Below, piece after piece: positions 9,193 to 18,120 of a stretch of DNA of 64,000 nucleotides (position 1 is the first letter of the stretch; every line of letters begins with the position of its first letter). The notes below the pieces were generated by a model. The model was given only the letters and a program-made list of their open reading frames with translations, did not search any database and was not told the DNA's origin. This DNA comes from MA-ANB-1 sp965216445 (GTDB lineage: Bacteria > Actinomycetota > Acidimicrobiia > Spongiisociales > ZC4RG35), in contig OZ244166.1 in assembly GCA_965216445.1 (NCBI GenBank), positions 1,922,001 through 1,986,000 of the forward strand, read 5' to 3'. A program made the position numbers and the translations under genes.

Positions 9193-10026
9193 TTAGAACT
9201 TCCCGGAGTTGACCCATTGCTCGGCCGGAAGAATCTCCTCCATCACGTCCCAATGCTCGACGATTAGACCACCGTCAACTCGGAATATGTCGATCACGGC
9301 CATGTCAGTACCTCCAAGTTTCATCTTTGAAAGCACGGCCACGAAGTTGCCAGCGCCCACAACCTTGTGGACCTCTTCGTACTTCATCGTCACGCCACTA
9401 TCAGCAAGGGCTTCGACAAAAGCCCCGAGACCTTCCAGGCCGTCCTCGATCTGCGGGTTGTGCTGGGTGTAGCTCTCGCTAGATATGTAGTCGGTCAGCT
9501 TGTCGAGTTTGCCATCCTTCAACACTTCGTTCACAAACCCCGCCACGAGCGCCTTGTTCTCCTGGGTCTTGTCGAGGTCGGTGGGCTCAGCTGGGCCGTC
9601 AACCTGGGTGTGACCTGAGACCGACTTATCCACCCACTCCTGGATGATGTCCCAATGCTCGATCATTCTGCCCTCGTCGTCGGTGTCGAAAATGTCGGCG
9701 GTGACATAACGGTACTGACCTCCGTTGAGACTCTGCACGGCGTGGAGGAACACGTACTGTCCGTCTTCGAAACCTCGCACGATTTCTATGTCACGCTCTG
9801 GGTTTCGTTCTACGAAGTCTTCAAAGAACTCGATAAAGCCTTCTTTGCCGTCTTTGACCGGTGTCGAATGTTGCGTGTATCGGTCGCCAGCATATTTGTT
9901 GATTGCTTCAACGTATTTCCCATCCCGGATTCCCTCCAGGTATAGGTTCTTGGCGTTGTCCAATCGCTTACCCATCACAGCCTTCTCTCGCGCTTGTTGT
10001 GTATTGATGAGGTAATCATCGGCCAC
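9193..10026 (-). CDS. Tandem SnoaL-like (NTF2-fold) protein
   Basis: A 277-residue protein made of two SnoaL-like domains of about 120 residues. The first (residues 20-145) has the pattern KNLYLEGIRDGKY...RYTQHSTPVKDG...IEHWDIIQEW. The second (155-277) repeats it as AGFVNEVLKDGKLD...SYTQHNPQIEDG...VEHWDVMEE. SnoaL-like folds include polyketide cyclases, isomerases and many proteins of unknown role. The QHNP and EHWD pairs mark the predicted pockets. It is divergent from the AraC regulator, its probable controller. Confidence 0.8.
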   Translation of the reverse strand: MADDYLINTQQAREKAVMGKRLDNAKNLYLEGIRDGKYVEAINKYAGDRYTQHSTPVKDGKEGFIEFFEDFVERNPERDIEIVRGFEDGQYVFLHAVQSLNGGQYRYVTADIFDTDDEGRMIEHWDIIQEWVDKSVSGHTQVDGPAEPTDLDKTQENKALVAGFVNEVLKDGKLDKLTDYISSESYTQHNPQIEDGLEGLGAFVEALADSGVTMKYEEVHKVVGAGNFVAVLSKMKLGGTDMAVIDIFRVDGGLIVEHWDVMEEILPAEQWVNSGKF

Positions 10027-10062
10027 CGCGACTGCTTTGAGAAGGTTCTAACCTGACGCCAG

Positions 10063-10932
10063 ATGGTCGAAACTGGACAACATCAGATAGAGTCGGTCGA
10101 TTTCGACAGTCGTGTCCATCCATCTCTGCCGGTCGAGGTGCTAGAGAGGAGCCACCTCGCAGCCAGGGTTGACTCGATGCTCCTCGGCAGACCGCAACGG
10201 CCGTCGTTCACGACCCTCTTGCTGATGCGCTCCAACCGCGGGTCTCATACCGTCGACTTCGTTGAGATTCAAGGGCAGCGAAACCGCTTGGCCCTAATCC
10301 GACCAGGGCAAGTCCAGGTTTGGAATACCTCGGTCGACTTCGACGCCACCCTCGTACTGTCGCAACCGGTGGCCGTTTCGGGCCGCAAGTGGTTTCCAGG
10401 GCATGTCGCCTTCTGTGACCTCGACGACACTGGGGCCTCGACCGCCAGCAATCTGATCGAAGTCCTCAGAAGGCAGCAAGATCGATTTGACAACCTTGAA
10501 CCCACGGTCCGACTCATGACATCGACATTCGATGCTCTCGTCGCGCTATTCGACCAGGCCGACACACAAAAACACCAGAGTGCGCTCCCTGAGGTGTACC
10601 TCGCGTACCGCGACGCAATTGAGACGAGCCTGTCGAATCGTGACGATGTGGTGGATTACGCGCGAGATCTCGGCTATTCGCCACGAACCATCACAAGGGC
10701 CTGCCTTTCTGCCACCGGTCAGACTGCCAAGCAGGTGCTGACTGATCGACTCGTCCTCGAAGCCAAACGCCTCGCAGTCCACAGCACAATTCCGATCGCC
10801 TCCATCTCGGCTCAACTCGGCTTCTCGGAAGCCACGAATTTCACCAAATGGTTCATTCGCAATACCGGCCAGACCCCAACCCGCTTCCGTGACCTGCACC
10901 GCTCACCAGGAGACCGAGTCCCAACGATGTGA
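10063..10932 (+). CDS. AraC-family transcriptional regulator
   Basis: A 289-residue protein with an N-terminal sensor domain of the AraC-binding-like type and a C-terminal double helix-turn-helix from about residue 190. The HTH region reads DYARDLGYSPRTITRAC, and the final helix pair is IASISAQLGFSEATNFTKWF, followed by the classical GQTPTRFRDLHR end. The gene is divergent from the SnoaL-like gene 36 bases away and probably controls it. The ligand is unknown. Confidence 0.9.
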   Translation: MVETGQHQIESVDFDSRVHPSLPVEVLERSHLAARVDSMLLGRPQRPSFTTLLLMRSNRGSHTVDFVEIQGQRNRLALIRPGQVQVWNTSVDFDATLVLSQPVAVSGRKWFPGHVAFCDLDDTGASTASNLIEVLRRQQDRFDNLEPTVRLMTSTFDALVALFDQADTQKHQSALPEVYLAYRDAIETSLSNRDDVVDYARDLGYSPRTITRACLSATGQTAKQVLTDRLVLEAKRLAVHSTIPIASISAQLGFSEATNFTKWFIRNTGQTPTRFRDLHRSPGDRVPTM

Positions 10933-10959
10933 GGCCGCATAGCTTTCGACACATGCAGG

Positions 10960-10974
10960 GGTGCCGAAAGACCC
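10960..10974. promoter_or_regulatory. DosR/DevR-like box 5
   Basis: On the minus strand this reads GGGTCTTTCGGCACC. It sits 77 bases before the DevR-like regulator, so autoregulation is plausible. A weaker CTTTCG half-element lies just upstream at 10943-10948. Confidence 0.5.
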
Positions 10975-11051
10975 TATCGAAAGAGACATCTGCCTCAAGA
11001 CCGAGAAGGGCAGGACACGCGACAATCGCAGTTAGCTAGGAAAGCTGCATC

Positions 11052-11717
11052 ATGAGAAGCCACCGCGCTCCGAGATGTGAACGCCCGCTGCGTGTCGTAA
11101 TCGCGGACGACCACCAGTTGATCAGGGACGGCCTGAGTCTTCTGTTCCAGACCCATCACGACTTCGATTTGGTTGGCCAAGCTTCAACCGTTGCCGACGT
11201 GGTGCGCCGCGTTGCTCTCGCCGAGCCGGACGTTGCCATCGTCGACCTCTACCTCCCCGACGGGTCCGGGTTAGACGCATGTCACCGGATTCACGCAGTG
11301 TCGCCGAAAACCGATGTCGCAATCCTCACTGCTTTTCCCGACGGTGAGTCGATGCGGGAGAGTCGAAAGGCTGGTGCTGCGGGCTTCCTGCTCAAGCGAA
11401 TGCCAGACGAGGAACTAATCGAAGCAATCAGGGAGATCGCAGACCACCGTCGCCCGTTTGGGTGTCCGAACAAGGATCAACTCATTGAAAGCGAGCTTGC
11501 TCGCTTGACCAGCCGGGAGCTTGACGTCCTGAAACTGATCTCGGCCGGGCGGACGAATCATGAGATTGCAGACGCACTTGGGCTGGCTCACAAGACCGTG
11601 AAGAACTACGTGTCGACGATTCTGACCAAACTCGGAACACCCAACCGGGCCTCGGCAGCCGTCTGTTTCGTTTCAAATCGCGCAAATCCGGAGGTGCGTG
11701 CTCGGTCGCGGTTGTAG
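11052..11717 (+). CDS. DevR/DosR-like NarL-family response regulator
   Basis: A 221-residue regulator with an N-terminal receiver (VVIADDHQLIRDG, phospho-acceptor Asp in VDLYLPDGSG) and a C-terminal LuxR-type HTH (LTSRELDVLKLISAGRTNHE, then HKTVKNYVSTILTKLG). LPDGSG and the KTVKNYVS recognition helix match M. tuberculosis DevR closely as I recall it. The lysine and asparagine of KTVKN are the DNA-contact residues in DevR. No cognate kinase is adjacent. A matching box lies 77 bases upstream, and four more are spread over the preceding 8 kb. Confidence 0.85.
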   Translation: MRSHRAPRCERPLRVVIADDHQLIRDGLSLLFQTHHDFDLVGQASTVADVVRRVALAEPDVAIVDLYLPDGSGLDACHRIHAVSPKTDVAILTAFPDGESMRESRKAGAAGFLLKRMPDEELIEAIREIADHRRPFGCPNKDQLIESELARLTSRELDVLKLISAGRTNHEIADALGLAHKTVKNYVSTILTKLGTPNRASAAVCFVSNRANPEVRARSRL

Positions 11718-11900
11718 GCGCATTCCGATTTGTCTTGATCAACTCACCATCCCGACGTGCGAGATCGGCGCACTCGAAGGCAGGTCCTTCGCCTCTACCT
11801 TCACAGTGGCGATTTGAGCGACGATCGCATTGACTGCGGCAGGCCTGAGCAGCCCGCCTAGTACCGAAGGTATCTGACTAGCTGAAAGGGAACTTGGCTT

Positions 11901-12839
11901 TTGGATGTAGTCGTTTGGCTTGCGGTGCTCGTTACGGGGCTCTGGGTGGCGGTCAAGTCGAGTAGATGGGCCGTTGACCACGTGACGGAGTTCGCTGCCG
12001 GCACTCGGATTCCGCCGTTTGTCATTGGCATCACACTGGTTTCGATCGGCACCGACCTTCCCGAGATCGCCAACTCAGCGATCGCTTCGATTACCGGCCA
12101 CGGAGATATCAACGTCGGTAACGCTATCGGCTCAGCGACGGTGCAGGCCACACTGATTCTGGGACTCCTACCGATCATCGCAGGCTCCTTTCCTCTCGCC
12201 AAGGGGAGGGTCGGGCGGATTGGACTTGCCACCGTCGGAGCTTTGATCGTGGGAGCTACCCTCATGATCGACGGTCATGTCTCCCGTATCGACGCTGTGG
12301 TCTTGCTGGGTGTCTGGGTTTTGGGAACGATTCTTGTCTGGCGTGACCTCCCCGCCGACTCAGCAACCTACGTGAAGACGAGAAAGGGCCCTCAATACCG
12401 CAGTCTGGGATTGGCGATGATCGGACTCATCGTTGTTGGCTTCGGAGCCACAACGGCAATCCAGGCTCTCTCCGCTCTTGCCGAGATCTGGGCGCTACCC
12501 GAATACATCGTTGCCTTCTTTCTTGCGTCTATAGGCACCTCCCTACCCGAACTGACCGTCGAGCTGAGCGCGGTCAGACGTGGTCAATGGGACCTTGCCG
12601 TTGGCGATGCCTTTGGATCCAGCTTCATCGATGCCACCCTTTCACTCGGAATCGGACCTCTCATTACTCCAATCGCGGTGACGGCTGGGGCTGCGGTCGC
12701 TGGTTCTCTGGTGGCATCGGTCGCGATCGGCACGGGTGTGCTGGTTCTTGTGCAGCGGAAGGAGCACGACAAGGTATCCGGTGCGGTGCTGGTTGGTATT
12801 TTCCTGGTGAGCTATCTCTTCGTCTTCAACCTGACATGA
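11901..12839 (+). CDS. Calcium/sodium exchanger (CaCA family)
   Basis: A 312-residue membrane protein of ten or so helices with the two inverted alpha repeats of the family. Alpha-1 is GTDLPEIANSAIASI...NVGNAIGSATVQ, and alpha-2 is GTSLPELTVELSA...AVGDAFGSSFIDAT. These repeats line the ion path in YrbG/NCX-type antiporters, which expel Ca2+ using Na+ or H+. Translation starts at a TTG with AAAGGG about 11 bases upstream. A weak box-like element (near 11780-11797) precedes it. With the Ca-type P-ATPase it suggests control of cytosolic calcium in this block. Confidence 0.9.
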   Translation: MDVVVWLAVLVTGLWVAVKSSRWAVDHVTEFAAGTRIPPFVIGITLVSIGTDLPEIANSAIASITGHGDINVGNAIGSATVQATLILGLLPIIAGSFPLAKGRVGRIGLATVGALIVGATLMIDGHVSRIDAVVLLGVWVLGTILVWRDLPADSATYVKTRKGPQYRSLGLAMIGLIVVGFGATTAIQALSALAEIWALPEYIVAFFLASIGTSLPELTVELSAVRRGQWDLAVGDAFGSSFIDATLSLGIGPLITPIAVTAGAAVAGSLVASVAIGTGVLVLVQRKEHDKVSGAVLVGIFLVSYLFVFNLT

Positions 12840-12891
12840 CTACCTTCATAGAGCGACGATCATGATCTCCACAACCACCTCGTAGGCGTCT

Positions 12892-14121
12892 GTGTCCGCA
12901 ACCGACATCTTGTTGATCAGCGCCCTTGTCCTCTCTTTGGTGGCTGCAGTCTTCTTGGCCTTAGCCGAGGCATCGCTGTTGAGAATCAGCAAGTTCCGTG
13001 CCGCTGGCCTGGCCGGCGAAGGCGACCGGCGCGCGAAGCATCTTGCGTCGCTTCTCGAGCGATTGCCGCAGGTCTTGAACCTGATCCTCTTCTTGGCACT
13101 CCTATCTCAGGTTGGAGCGGCCACGCTGACGGGTGTGCTTGCAGGGCGGATGACCGGCAGCCTCGGTGTCACCATCGCCTCGGCTGGCTTGACTCTCGTC
13201 CTATTCATCTACGGCGAGGCAATACCTAAGACCTATGCCGTCCGGCATGCGGAGCGAGCAGCACTCATGGTCTCCGGGCCGGTAACGATGCTTTATCGCA
13301 TCTTCTCTCCTCTGGTGGCGGTTCTGGTCTGGTTTGCCGATCTCCAACTACCCGGCGAAGGGATTACCACTTCCCCAACAGTGACCGAAGATGAATTGCG
13401 CTTGCTCGCCGGTGAGGCGGCCCAGGAGGGTGAGATCACCGGTGAGGACCGCGAAATGATCGAGCGGGTCTTCCGATACGGTGACCGTCGCGTTGACGAC
13501 ATCATGATTCCTCGCCTCGATATCGTCGCTGTGTCAGTCAAATCAACTATCGAGCAATCATTGGAGAAGGTGCTTGCGTTCGGACACAGGCGACTCCTCG
13601 TGTACTCGGAGAGTCTCGACGACATTATTGGCGTCGTCCGCCTCAGGGCGCTCATCCAGGCTCAGCGGGCGGGAACTGAACAACTCAGCCAGATCGTTCA
13701 GAAGCCTCTCGTGGTACCGGAGTCACTGCCTGTCACTTCGCTGGTCTCCAAAATGCAGCGGGCAAGCGACCACCTGGCGGTGGTCGTCGACGAGTACGGC
13801 GCGACCGTCGGTCTGGTGACCATCGAAGATATTGCGGAGGAACTCCTGGGTACCATCATCTATGACCGGTCGTCGACCGTTCTCGAAGCGAGTGGACCCG
13901 GGGCGTGGACGGCTCCAGGCTCCCTACCAGTCGAAGACCTCTCAGATTTGCCCATGGAGGTGCCCGAAGGTGACTGGAATACGGTGGCGGGACTGATGTT
14001 GGGTCAGGCGGGCCGGCTCCTCCAAGAGGGAGAGACGGTTGCAGTTGGGGGTTATGAATTCAAGGTCATCGCGCTGAGAGGCCGACGCATTCTCCGAGTG
14101 GCAATTGAGCGCGTCGGTTGA
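12892..14121 (+). CDS. CNNM/CorC-type membrane protein with CBS domains
   Basis: A 409-residue protein. The N-terminal 190 residues form the DUF21/CNNM membrane domain with four hydrophobic segments and YGEAIPKTYAVRHAER. Two CBS domains follow (FRYGDRRVDDIMIPR, then LAVVVDEYGATVGLVTIEDI), and a CorC_HlyC domain closes it (WNTVAGLML...EFKVIALRGRRILRV). The family transports or regulates Mg2+/Co2+ and was long annotated as hemolysin. Initiation is at GTG. It follows the exchanger by about 50 bases on the same strand. Confidence 0.9.
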   Translation: MSATDILLISALVLSLVAAVFLALAEASLLRISKFRAAGLAGEGDRRAKHLASLLERLPQVLNLILFLALLSQVGAATLTGVLAGRMTGSLGVTIASAGLTLVLFIYGEAIPKTYAVRHAERAALMVSGPVTMLYRIFSPLVAVLVWFADLQLPGEGITTSPTVTEDELRLLAGEAAQEGEITGEDREMIERVFRYGDRRVDDIMIPRLDIVAVSVKSTIEQSLEKVLAFGHRRLLVYSESLDDIIGVVRLRALIQAQRAGTEQLSQIVQKPLVVPESLPVTSLVSKMQRASDHLAVVVDEYGATVGLVTIEDIAEELLGTIIYDRSSTVLEASGPGAWTAPGSLPVEDLSDLPMEVPEGDWNTVAGLMLGQAGRLLQEGETVAVGGYEFKVIALRGRRILRVAIERVG

Positions 14122-14289
14122 ACAGCGGCCCCGAGCCCAAGCGTGGACAGTTCTTATGATGACGATCCGCACCTGAACTCAACAGGTTGATTTCAAGGGT
14201 TCTGCTGTGAGTCGGTTTGGGCGAAGTCGTATCCTGGCTGCCATGCCACCGAGCCGCGGCTTCGTCCAACCCTGTTTCATAGTCCGATC

Positions 14290-15522
14290 ATGGTGAGCGG
14301 TAACACACCGGGCCATGGCGAACGGGGGACAGGAACGACCCAAGGTTCAGAGCAATTGGATGCTGATCGAACCCGTTCCTCCGACGTGGTGCTTGCCTTA
14401 GTTGTCTTCGCCCTTGAAATCGGTGGGCTCATCAGCCGAAAGGTCAATGAATTGGGCGACTTCTCTCTTTCGCTTCTCGCCGGCGTTGGGCCCACAACTT
14501 ACGTTCTCCTAGCGATCAGCAGCATCGCGCTCCTCTGGCGCAGGAGTCGACCCTTCGTCGTCCTTGGGGTCACGCTCGCGGCCTCTCTCATCTGGGATAT
14601 CTTGCAACTCACCGACGGGCCATCACTCGCCATCATCGTCGCGATTTACGGTGTTGGACGCTATATCGACCAGGACAAGATGAGCCTGCTGGGGCTAGGT
14701 GCGGCGGTGGCAATTGTGGCGTTCGACGACCTGATTATCGAAAACGAAGGTGCTTCGGTCGTCGGATTGTCGCTCGCATTGGCCTTTGTGCCTTGGTATG
14801 TCGGCCGGAGAATTCGTAGCCGGAGGGAGTATCTCGCTCTGCTAGAGGAACGAGCACAGTTTCTCGAGAACGAGCGTTTAGCCGAAGCAGATCGAGCTGT
14901 GGAGGAGGAACGAACCCGTATTGCCCGCGAGTTACACGACCTGGTTGCTCACCGTGTGAGCATGATCACCGTGCAAGCTGGAGCCGCCCAGACCGTGGCA
15001 ACTACGGACCCGCAGCGGGCGATTCGCGCGATGGAGGCGGTGGAGACGGAGGGGCGCGAAGCCCTTCGCGAGTTACGTCAAGTCCTAGGCGTGCTGCGCC
15101 AAACCGATGACAGTAACGGTTTGGGTCCCGTCCACGGCCTGGCCGAGATCCCCGCCTTGGTTGAAGAAATGGGCGATGCTGGAATCGAAGTGTTGCTGTT
15201 CTCAGAAGGGCCCCTCGAGGATATTCCATCAGGCGTCGACCTTGCGGCGTACCGAATCGTCCAGGAAGCACTCACGAATACTCTCAAACATGCCGGGCCC
15301 GACGCTGGAGTCGAAGTACGGCTCACTACAGACCAAGGAACACTCACGATCGATGTGTCCGATCGCGGCGTCGGATCCACGACGCTGCCTGGTTCGGGTC
15401 AGGGGCTTATCGGAATGCGGGAACGAACGGCGCTGCTCGGAGGAAGCTTCGAGGCAGGGCCCCGACTCGGTGGCGGATTCCGAGTTGTCGCTCGCCTTCC
15501 GATCGAAGGGAGCGCGTCATAA
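14290..15522 (+). CDS. NarL-type sensor histidine kinase
   Basis: A 410-residue kinase. After a short cytosolic start come about five membrane helices (residues 35-175), then a coiled region and the HisKA_3 domain with phospho-histidine in ARELHDLVAHRVSMI, and an HATPase domain with DVSDRGVGS and GQGLIGMRERTALLGG. Such kinases pair with NarL-type regulators. The partner follows immediately, and an ABC exporter lies beyond. As sequenced the gene ends with TAA at 15522. A single base change would make it end at a TGA overlapping the regulator start. Confidence 0.92.
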   Translation: MVSGNTPGHGERGTGTTQGSEQLDADRTRSSDVVLALVVFALEIGGLISRKVNELGDFSLSLLAGVGPTTYVLLAISSIALLWRRSRPFVVLGVTLAASLIWDILQLTDGPSLAIIVAIYGVGRYIDQDKMSLLGLGAAVAIVAFDDLIIENEGASVVGLSLALAFVPWYVGRRIRSRREYLALLEERAQFLENERLAEADRAVEEERTRIARELHDLVAHRVSMITVQAGAAQTVATTDPQRAIRAMEAVETEGREALRELRQVLGVLRQTDDSNGLGPVHGLAEIPALVEEMGDAGIEVLLFSEGPLEDIPSGVDLAAYRIVQEALTNTLKHAGPDAGVEVRLTTDQGTLTIDVSDRGVGSTTLPGSGQGLIGMRERTALLGGSFEAGPRLGGGFRVVARLPIEGSAS

Positions 15523-15533
15523 ACATCAAGGTA

Positions 15534-16196
15534 TTGGTGGTTGATGATCAAACGTTGGTCCGGGAGGGCTTCGCGATGGTTCTGAATCACGAGGTTGACA
15601 TCGAGGTGGTAGGCGAGGCCGGGACCGGGCTAGAGGCGGTCGCATTGGCTCGTGCGGAACGGCCTGATGTGATTCTTATGGACATTCGCATGCCGGAACT
15701 CGACGGTCTGGAGGCAACTCGCCAGATTCTCGAGGATGCGGATTGGCCGGTGCGGGTGGTGATTCTGACCACATTTGACCCCGACGAATATGTCTACAAA
15801 GCCTTGAAGGCCGGAGCAAGTGCCTTCGTGCTCAAGGACATTCCCCGCCAGGAGCTTGTCACCGCAGTGCGCATCGTCGCCGACGGCGGTGCCCTGCTCG
15901 CCCCATCGGTTACGAAGCGGCTCATTGGGCGTTTCGCGGATCGTCTCGCCTCCGATACTGCGGCTTCGGCGCGCCTTGCGAGGCTGACGGATCGGGAACG
16001 AGAGGTCCTGACAGCCATCGGGCACGGTCAGAACAACGCAGAAATATCGGAAGAGCTGTTCATAGGCGCCGCAACGGTTAAGACCCACATCAACAGCGTC
16101 TTCACCAAGCTCGGACTGAGAGATCGGGCTCAAGCCGTGGTATTCGCGTACGAGAGCGGACTGGTCGCACCCGGCGAACGAGACGTCGGCTACTGA
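15534..16196 (+). CDS. NarL-family response regulator with unusual start
   Basis: A receiver with phospho-acceptor Asp in ILMDIRMPELDG, lysine in FVLKDIP, and a LuxR HTH (LTDREREVLTAIGHGQNNAE, then AATVKTHINSVFTKLG). The first canonical start is TTG at 15534, which would cut the first beta strand (INIKVLVVDD) and has poor Shine-Dalgarno spacing. The natural start would be codon 15516-15518, now GTC, with AAGGGAG just upstream. GTG there would give the classic GTGA overlap with the kinase. The coordinates given are the conservative choice. Confidence 0.85.
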   Translation: MVVDDQTLVREGFAMVLNHEVDIEVVGEAGTGLEAVALARAERPDVILMDIRMPELDGLEATRQILEDADWPVRVVILTTFDPDEYVYKALKAGASAFVLKDIPRQELVTAVRIVADGGALLAPSVTKRLIGRFADRLASDTAASARLARLTDREREVLTAIGHGQNNAEISEELFIGAATVKTHINSVFTKLGLRDRAQAVVFAYESGLVAPGERDVGY

Positions 16197-16344
16197 GCCC
16201 AGCTCAAGAGTGGCTACTCGGTGCCTTTCTAACTCACAGGTCTTTACTCCACCCACGGGTTGAGCCTCGATCCAGCCCTGGGTCTGGCGACATCGCGTCC
16301 TCTGTCCCATACGTTGGCAAGGTCCACGATCAAGGAGCAGACAC

Positions 16345-17298
16345 ATGCAGAAATCGGCGCATGGGAACGGAGCCAATGCTCGGCGATACCCAATTGTGAT
16401 CGAAAACGTCACCAAAACCTACGCTGACGTACCAGCCGTCGATGACCTGTCGTTCGTCGTCAAACCAGGCCGCGTCACAGGCTTCCTTGGCCCGAATGGT
16501 GCAGGAAAGTCCACGACAATGAAGATCCTCCTCGGTCTCGCCTCTCCGACGAGTGGCGCCGCCACGATTGGCGGGAAGCTCTACCGAGATCTACCAGATC
16601 CGACCGGGACCGTAGGAGCCAGTGTCGAGTCTGAGGCTTTCCATCCCGGACGGAGTGGTCGAAACCACCTCCAGATCCTCGCTGCCGCCACCGGAACATC
16701 CTCGGAGCGGGTCGACGAGGTGCTGGAGCTTGTCAGCCTGAGCGAGGCGGCCGACCGAAGGGCCGGGGCGTATTCGCTGGGAATGAAACAGCGTCTGGGT
16801 TTGGCAGCCGCGCTCTTGTGCGATCCACCTGTGTTGGTTCTCGACGAACCGGGCAACGGACTCGACCCACAAGGAGTTCTTTTCCTACGGAATCTATTGC
16901 GGTCACGAGCAGCCGAAGGCAACACCGTGTTTGTATCCAGCCACCTGCTGGGCGAGGTGGAACACCTTGCCGATGACGTTGTTGTCGTCAACAGGGGGCG
17001 CTTAGTGACCCAGGGTTCGCTGACCGAGCTTCGGCAGACTGAGTCCCTTGTCCGAGCTGCCAAGCCCGCCTCCCTGCAAGCAACCCTCCAGGCGGCGGGC
17101 GGAGTTGTAGAACTCATAAACACCGACACTCTTGTGGTTCGTGGCCTGCCACTGGCCGATATCGGGGAACTCGCATTCCGCTCGGGCGTTGCACTCCACG
17201 AACTATCGCCACACACCGACTCGCTCGAGGATCGGTTCTTCGCATGGACCGAAAGCAGCGATGCCACAGGTCCCCAGGACACCAAGGAGACATCATGA
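16345..17298 (+). CDS. ABC transporter ATP-binding protein
   Basis: A 317-residue ATPase of the multidrug/antibiotic export (CcmA/DrrA-like) class. It has Walker A GPNGAGKST, ABC signature YSLGMKQRLGLA, Walker B VLVLDEPGNGLDPQG and the H-loop SSHLLGEVEH, plus a C-terminal extension usual for this class. AAGGAG lies before the ATG. It overlaps the permease gene by four bases. The two-component pair just upstream probably controls it, in the manner of antibiotic-sensing exporters. The substrate is unknown. Confidence 0.95.
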   Translation: MQKSAHGNGANARRYPIVIENVTKTYADVPAVDDLSFVVKPGRVTGFLGPNGAGKSTTMKILLGLASPTSGAATIGGKLYRDLPDPTGTVGASVESEAFHPGRSGRNHLQILAAATGTSSERVDEVLELVSLSEAADRRAGAYSLGMKQRLGLAAALLCDPPVLVLDEPGNGLDPQGVLFLRNLLRSRAAEGNTVFVSSHLLGEVEHLADDVVVVNRGRLVTQGSLTELRQTESLVRAAKPASLQATLQAAGGVVELINTDTLVVRGLPLADIGELAFRSGVALHELSPHTDSLEDRFFAWTESSDATGPQDTKETS

Positions 17299-18041
17299 AT
17301 CTGATTCGACTCATCAAGGCCGAAACTCGAAAGTTGACCAGCACAAGAATGCCCTTGGCTTTTGTCGCTGTACTAGTCGCCATCGGAGCCGCAACCGCTG
17401 CCGCCGTGGCGTTTGGAACGGACATGGATGGGAGTCAGACCTTTATCTCAACGGCGGCCGACCAACAATCCCTAATTGCCTTTGCCGCGAACGCTTTCGT
17501 CATCGCGGCACTGTTCGGAGCAATCGCGGTAGCTAGAGAATACGGCAATGGCACCGTCGTTCTCACCTTCTTGACGACACCAAGACGACCACAGGCCGGA
17601 TTCGCACAGCTTTCCGCAATCTTCGCCGCTGGCTTCGTGCTCGGCCTCGTCGGCGCCGGAATCAGTGCTGGATCCGTAGCAATTGGCCTCACAGCCACCG
17701 ATTTCAGTTTCATAGTTCCCACTGCCGACCTCACACGGGTTTTGGCAGCTTCAGCCTTTGCTGGCGGCTCAGGGGCGGTTCTTGGCGCGGGAGTCGGCTC
17801 GCTTGTCCGCAACACCGGTGGTGCAGTCACGACGGTTTTTGTGCTCCTATACATCATCCCTCCGCTCGCAGTACGTATGGTCGAAGAAACGGCTCGGTGG
17901 GTGCCGACCACCCTTGCCAACGTTCTCTCCGGGGTGGAGAGTGCCGTGGCCGCAAGTGCGGCTCTGGCTGCCATCGCTGTCTGGGCGGCTGTCCCGGCCG
18001 CGATCGGCCTCTTCGCTGTCATGCGCCGGGACGTTGTCTGA
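17295..18041 (+). CDS. ABC exporter membrane subunit
   Basis: A 248-residue permease with six predicted membrane helices and the N-terminal amphipathic segment MNLIRLIKAETRKLTSTRM typical of ABC-2 type exporters. The ATG at 17295 is preceded by AAGGAG and overlaps the ATPase stop as ATGA, so I prefer it over the longer frame. It forms the channel for the preceding ATPase. The cargo is not predictable from sequence. Confidence 0.9.
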   Translation: MNLIRLIKAETRKLTSTRMPLAFVAVLVAIGAATAAAVAFGTDMDGSQTFISTAADQQSLIAFAANAFVIAALFGAIAVAREYGNGTVVLTFLTTPRRPQAGFAQLSAIFAAGFVLGLVGAGISAGSVAIGLTATDFSFIVPTADLTRVLAASAFAGGSGAVLGAGVGSLVRNTGGAVTTVFVLLYIIPPLAVRMVEETARWVPTTLANVLSGVESAVAASAALAAIAVWAAVPAAIGLFAVMRRDVV

Positions 18042-18120
18042 CTTGTAACACCTTCACGTTGGCTCACTCAGATCACCGGTCGACGCACCTACAGGCTGAG
18101 AGGCACCCGCAGAGCGGAAC

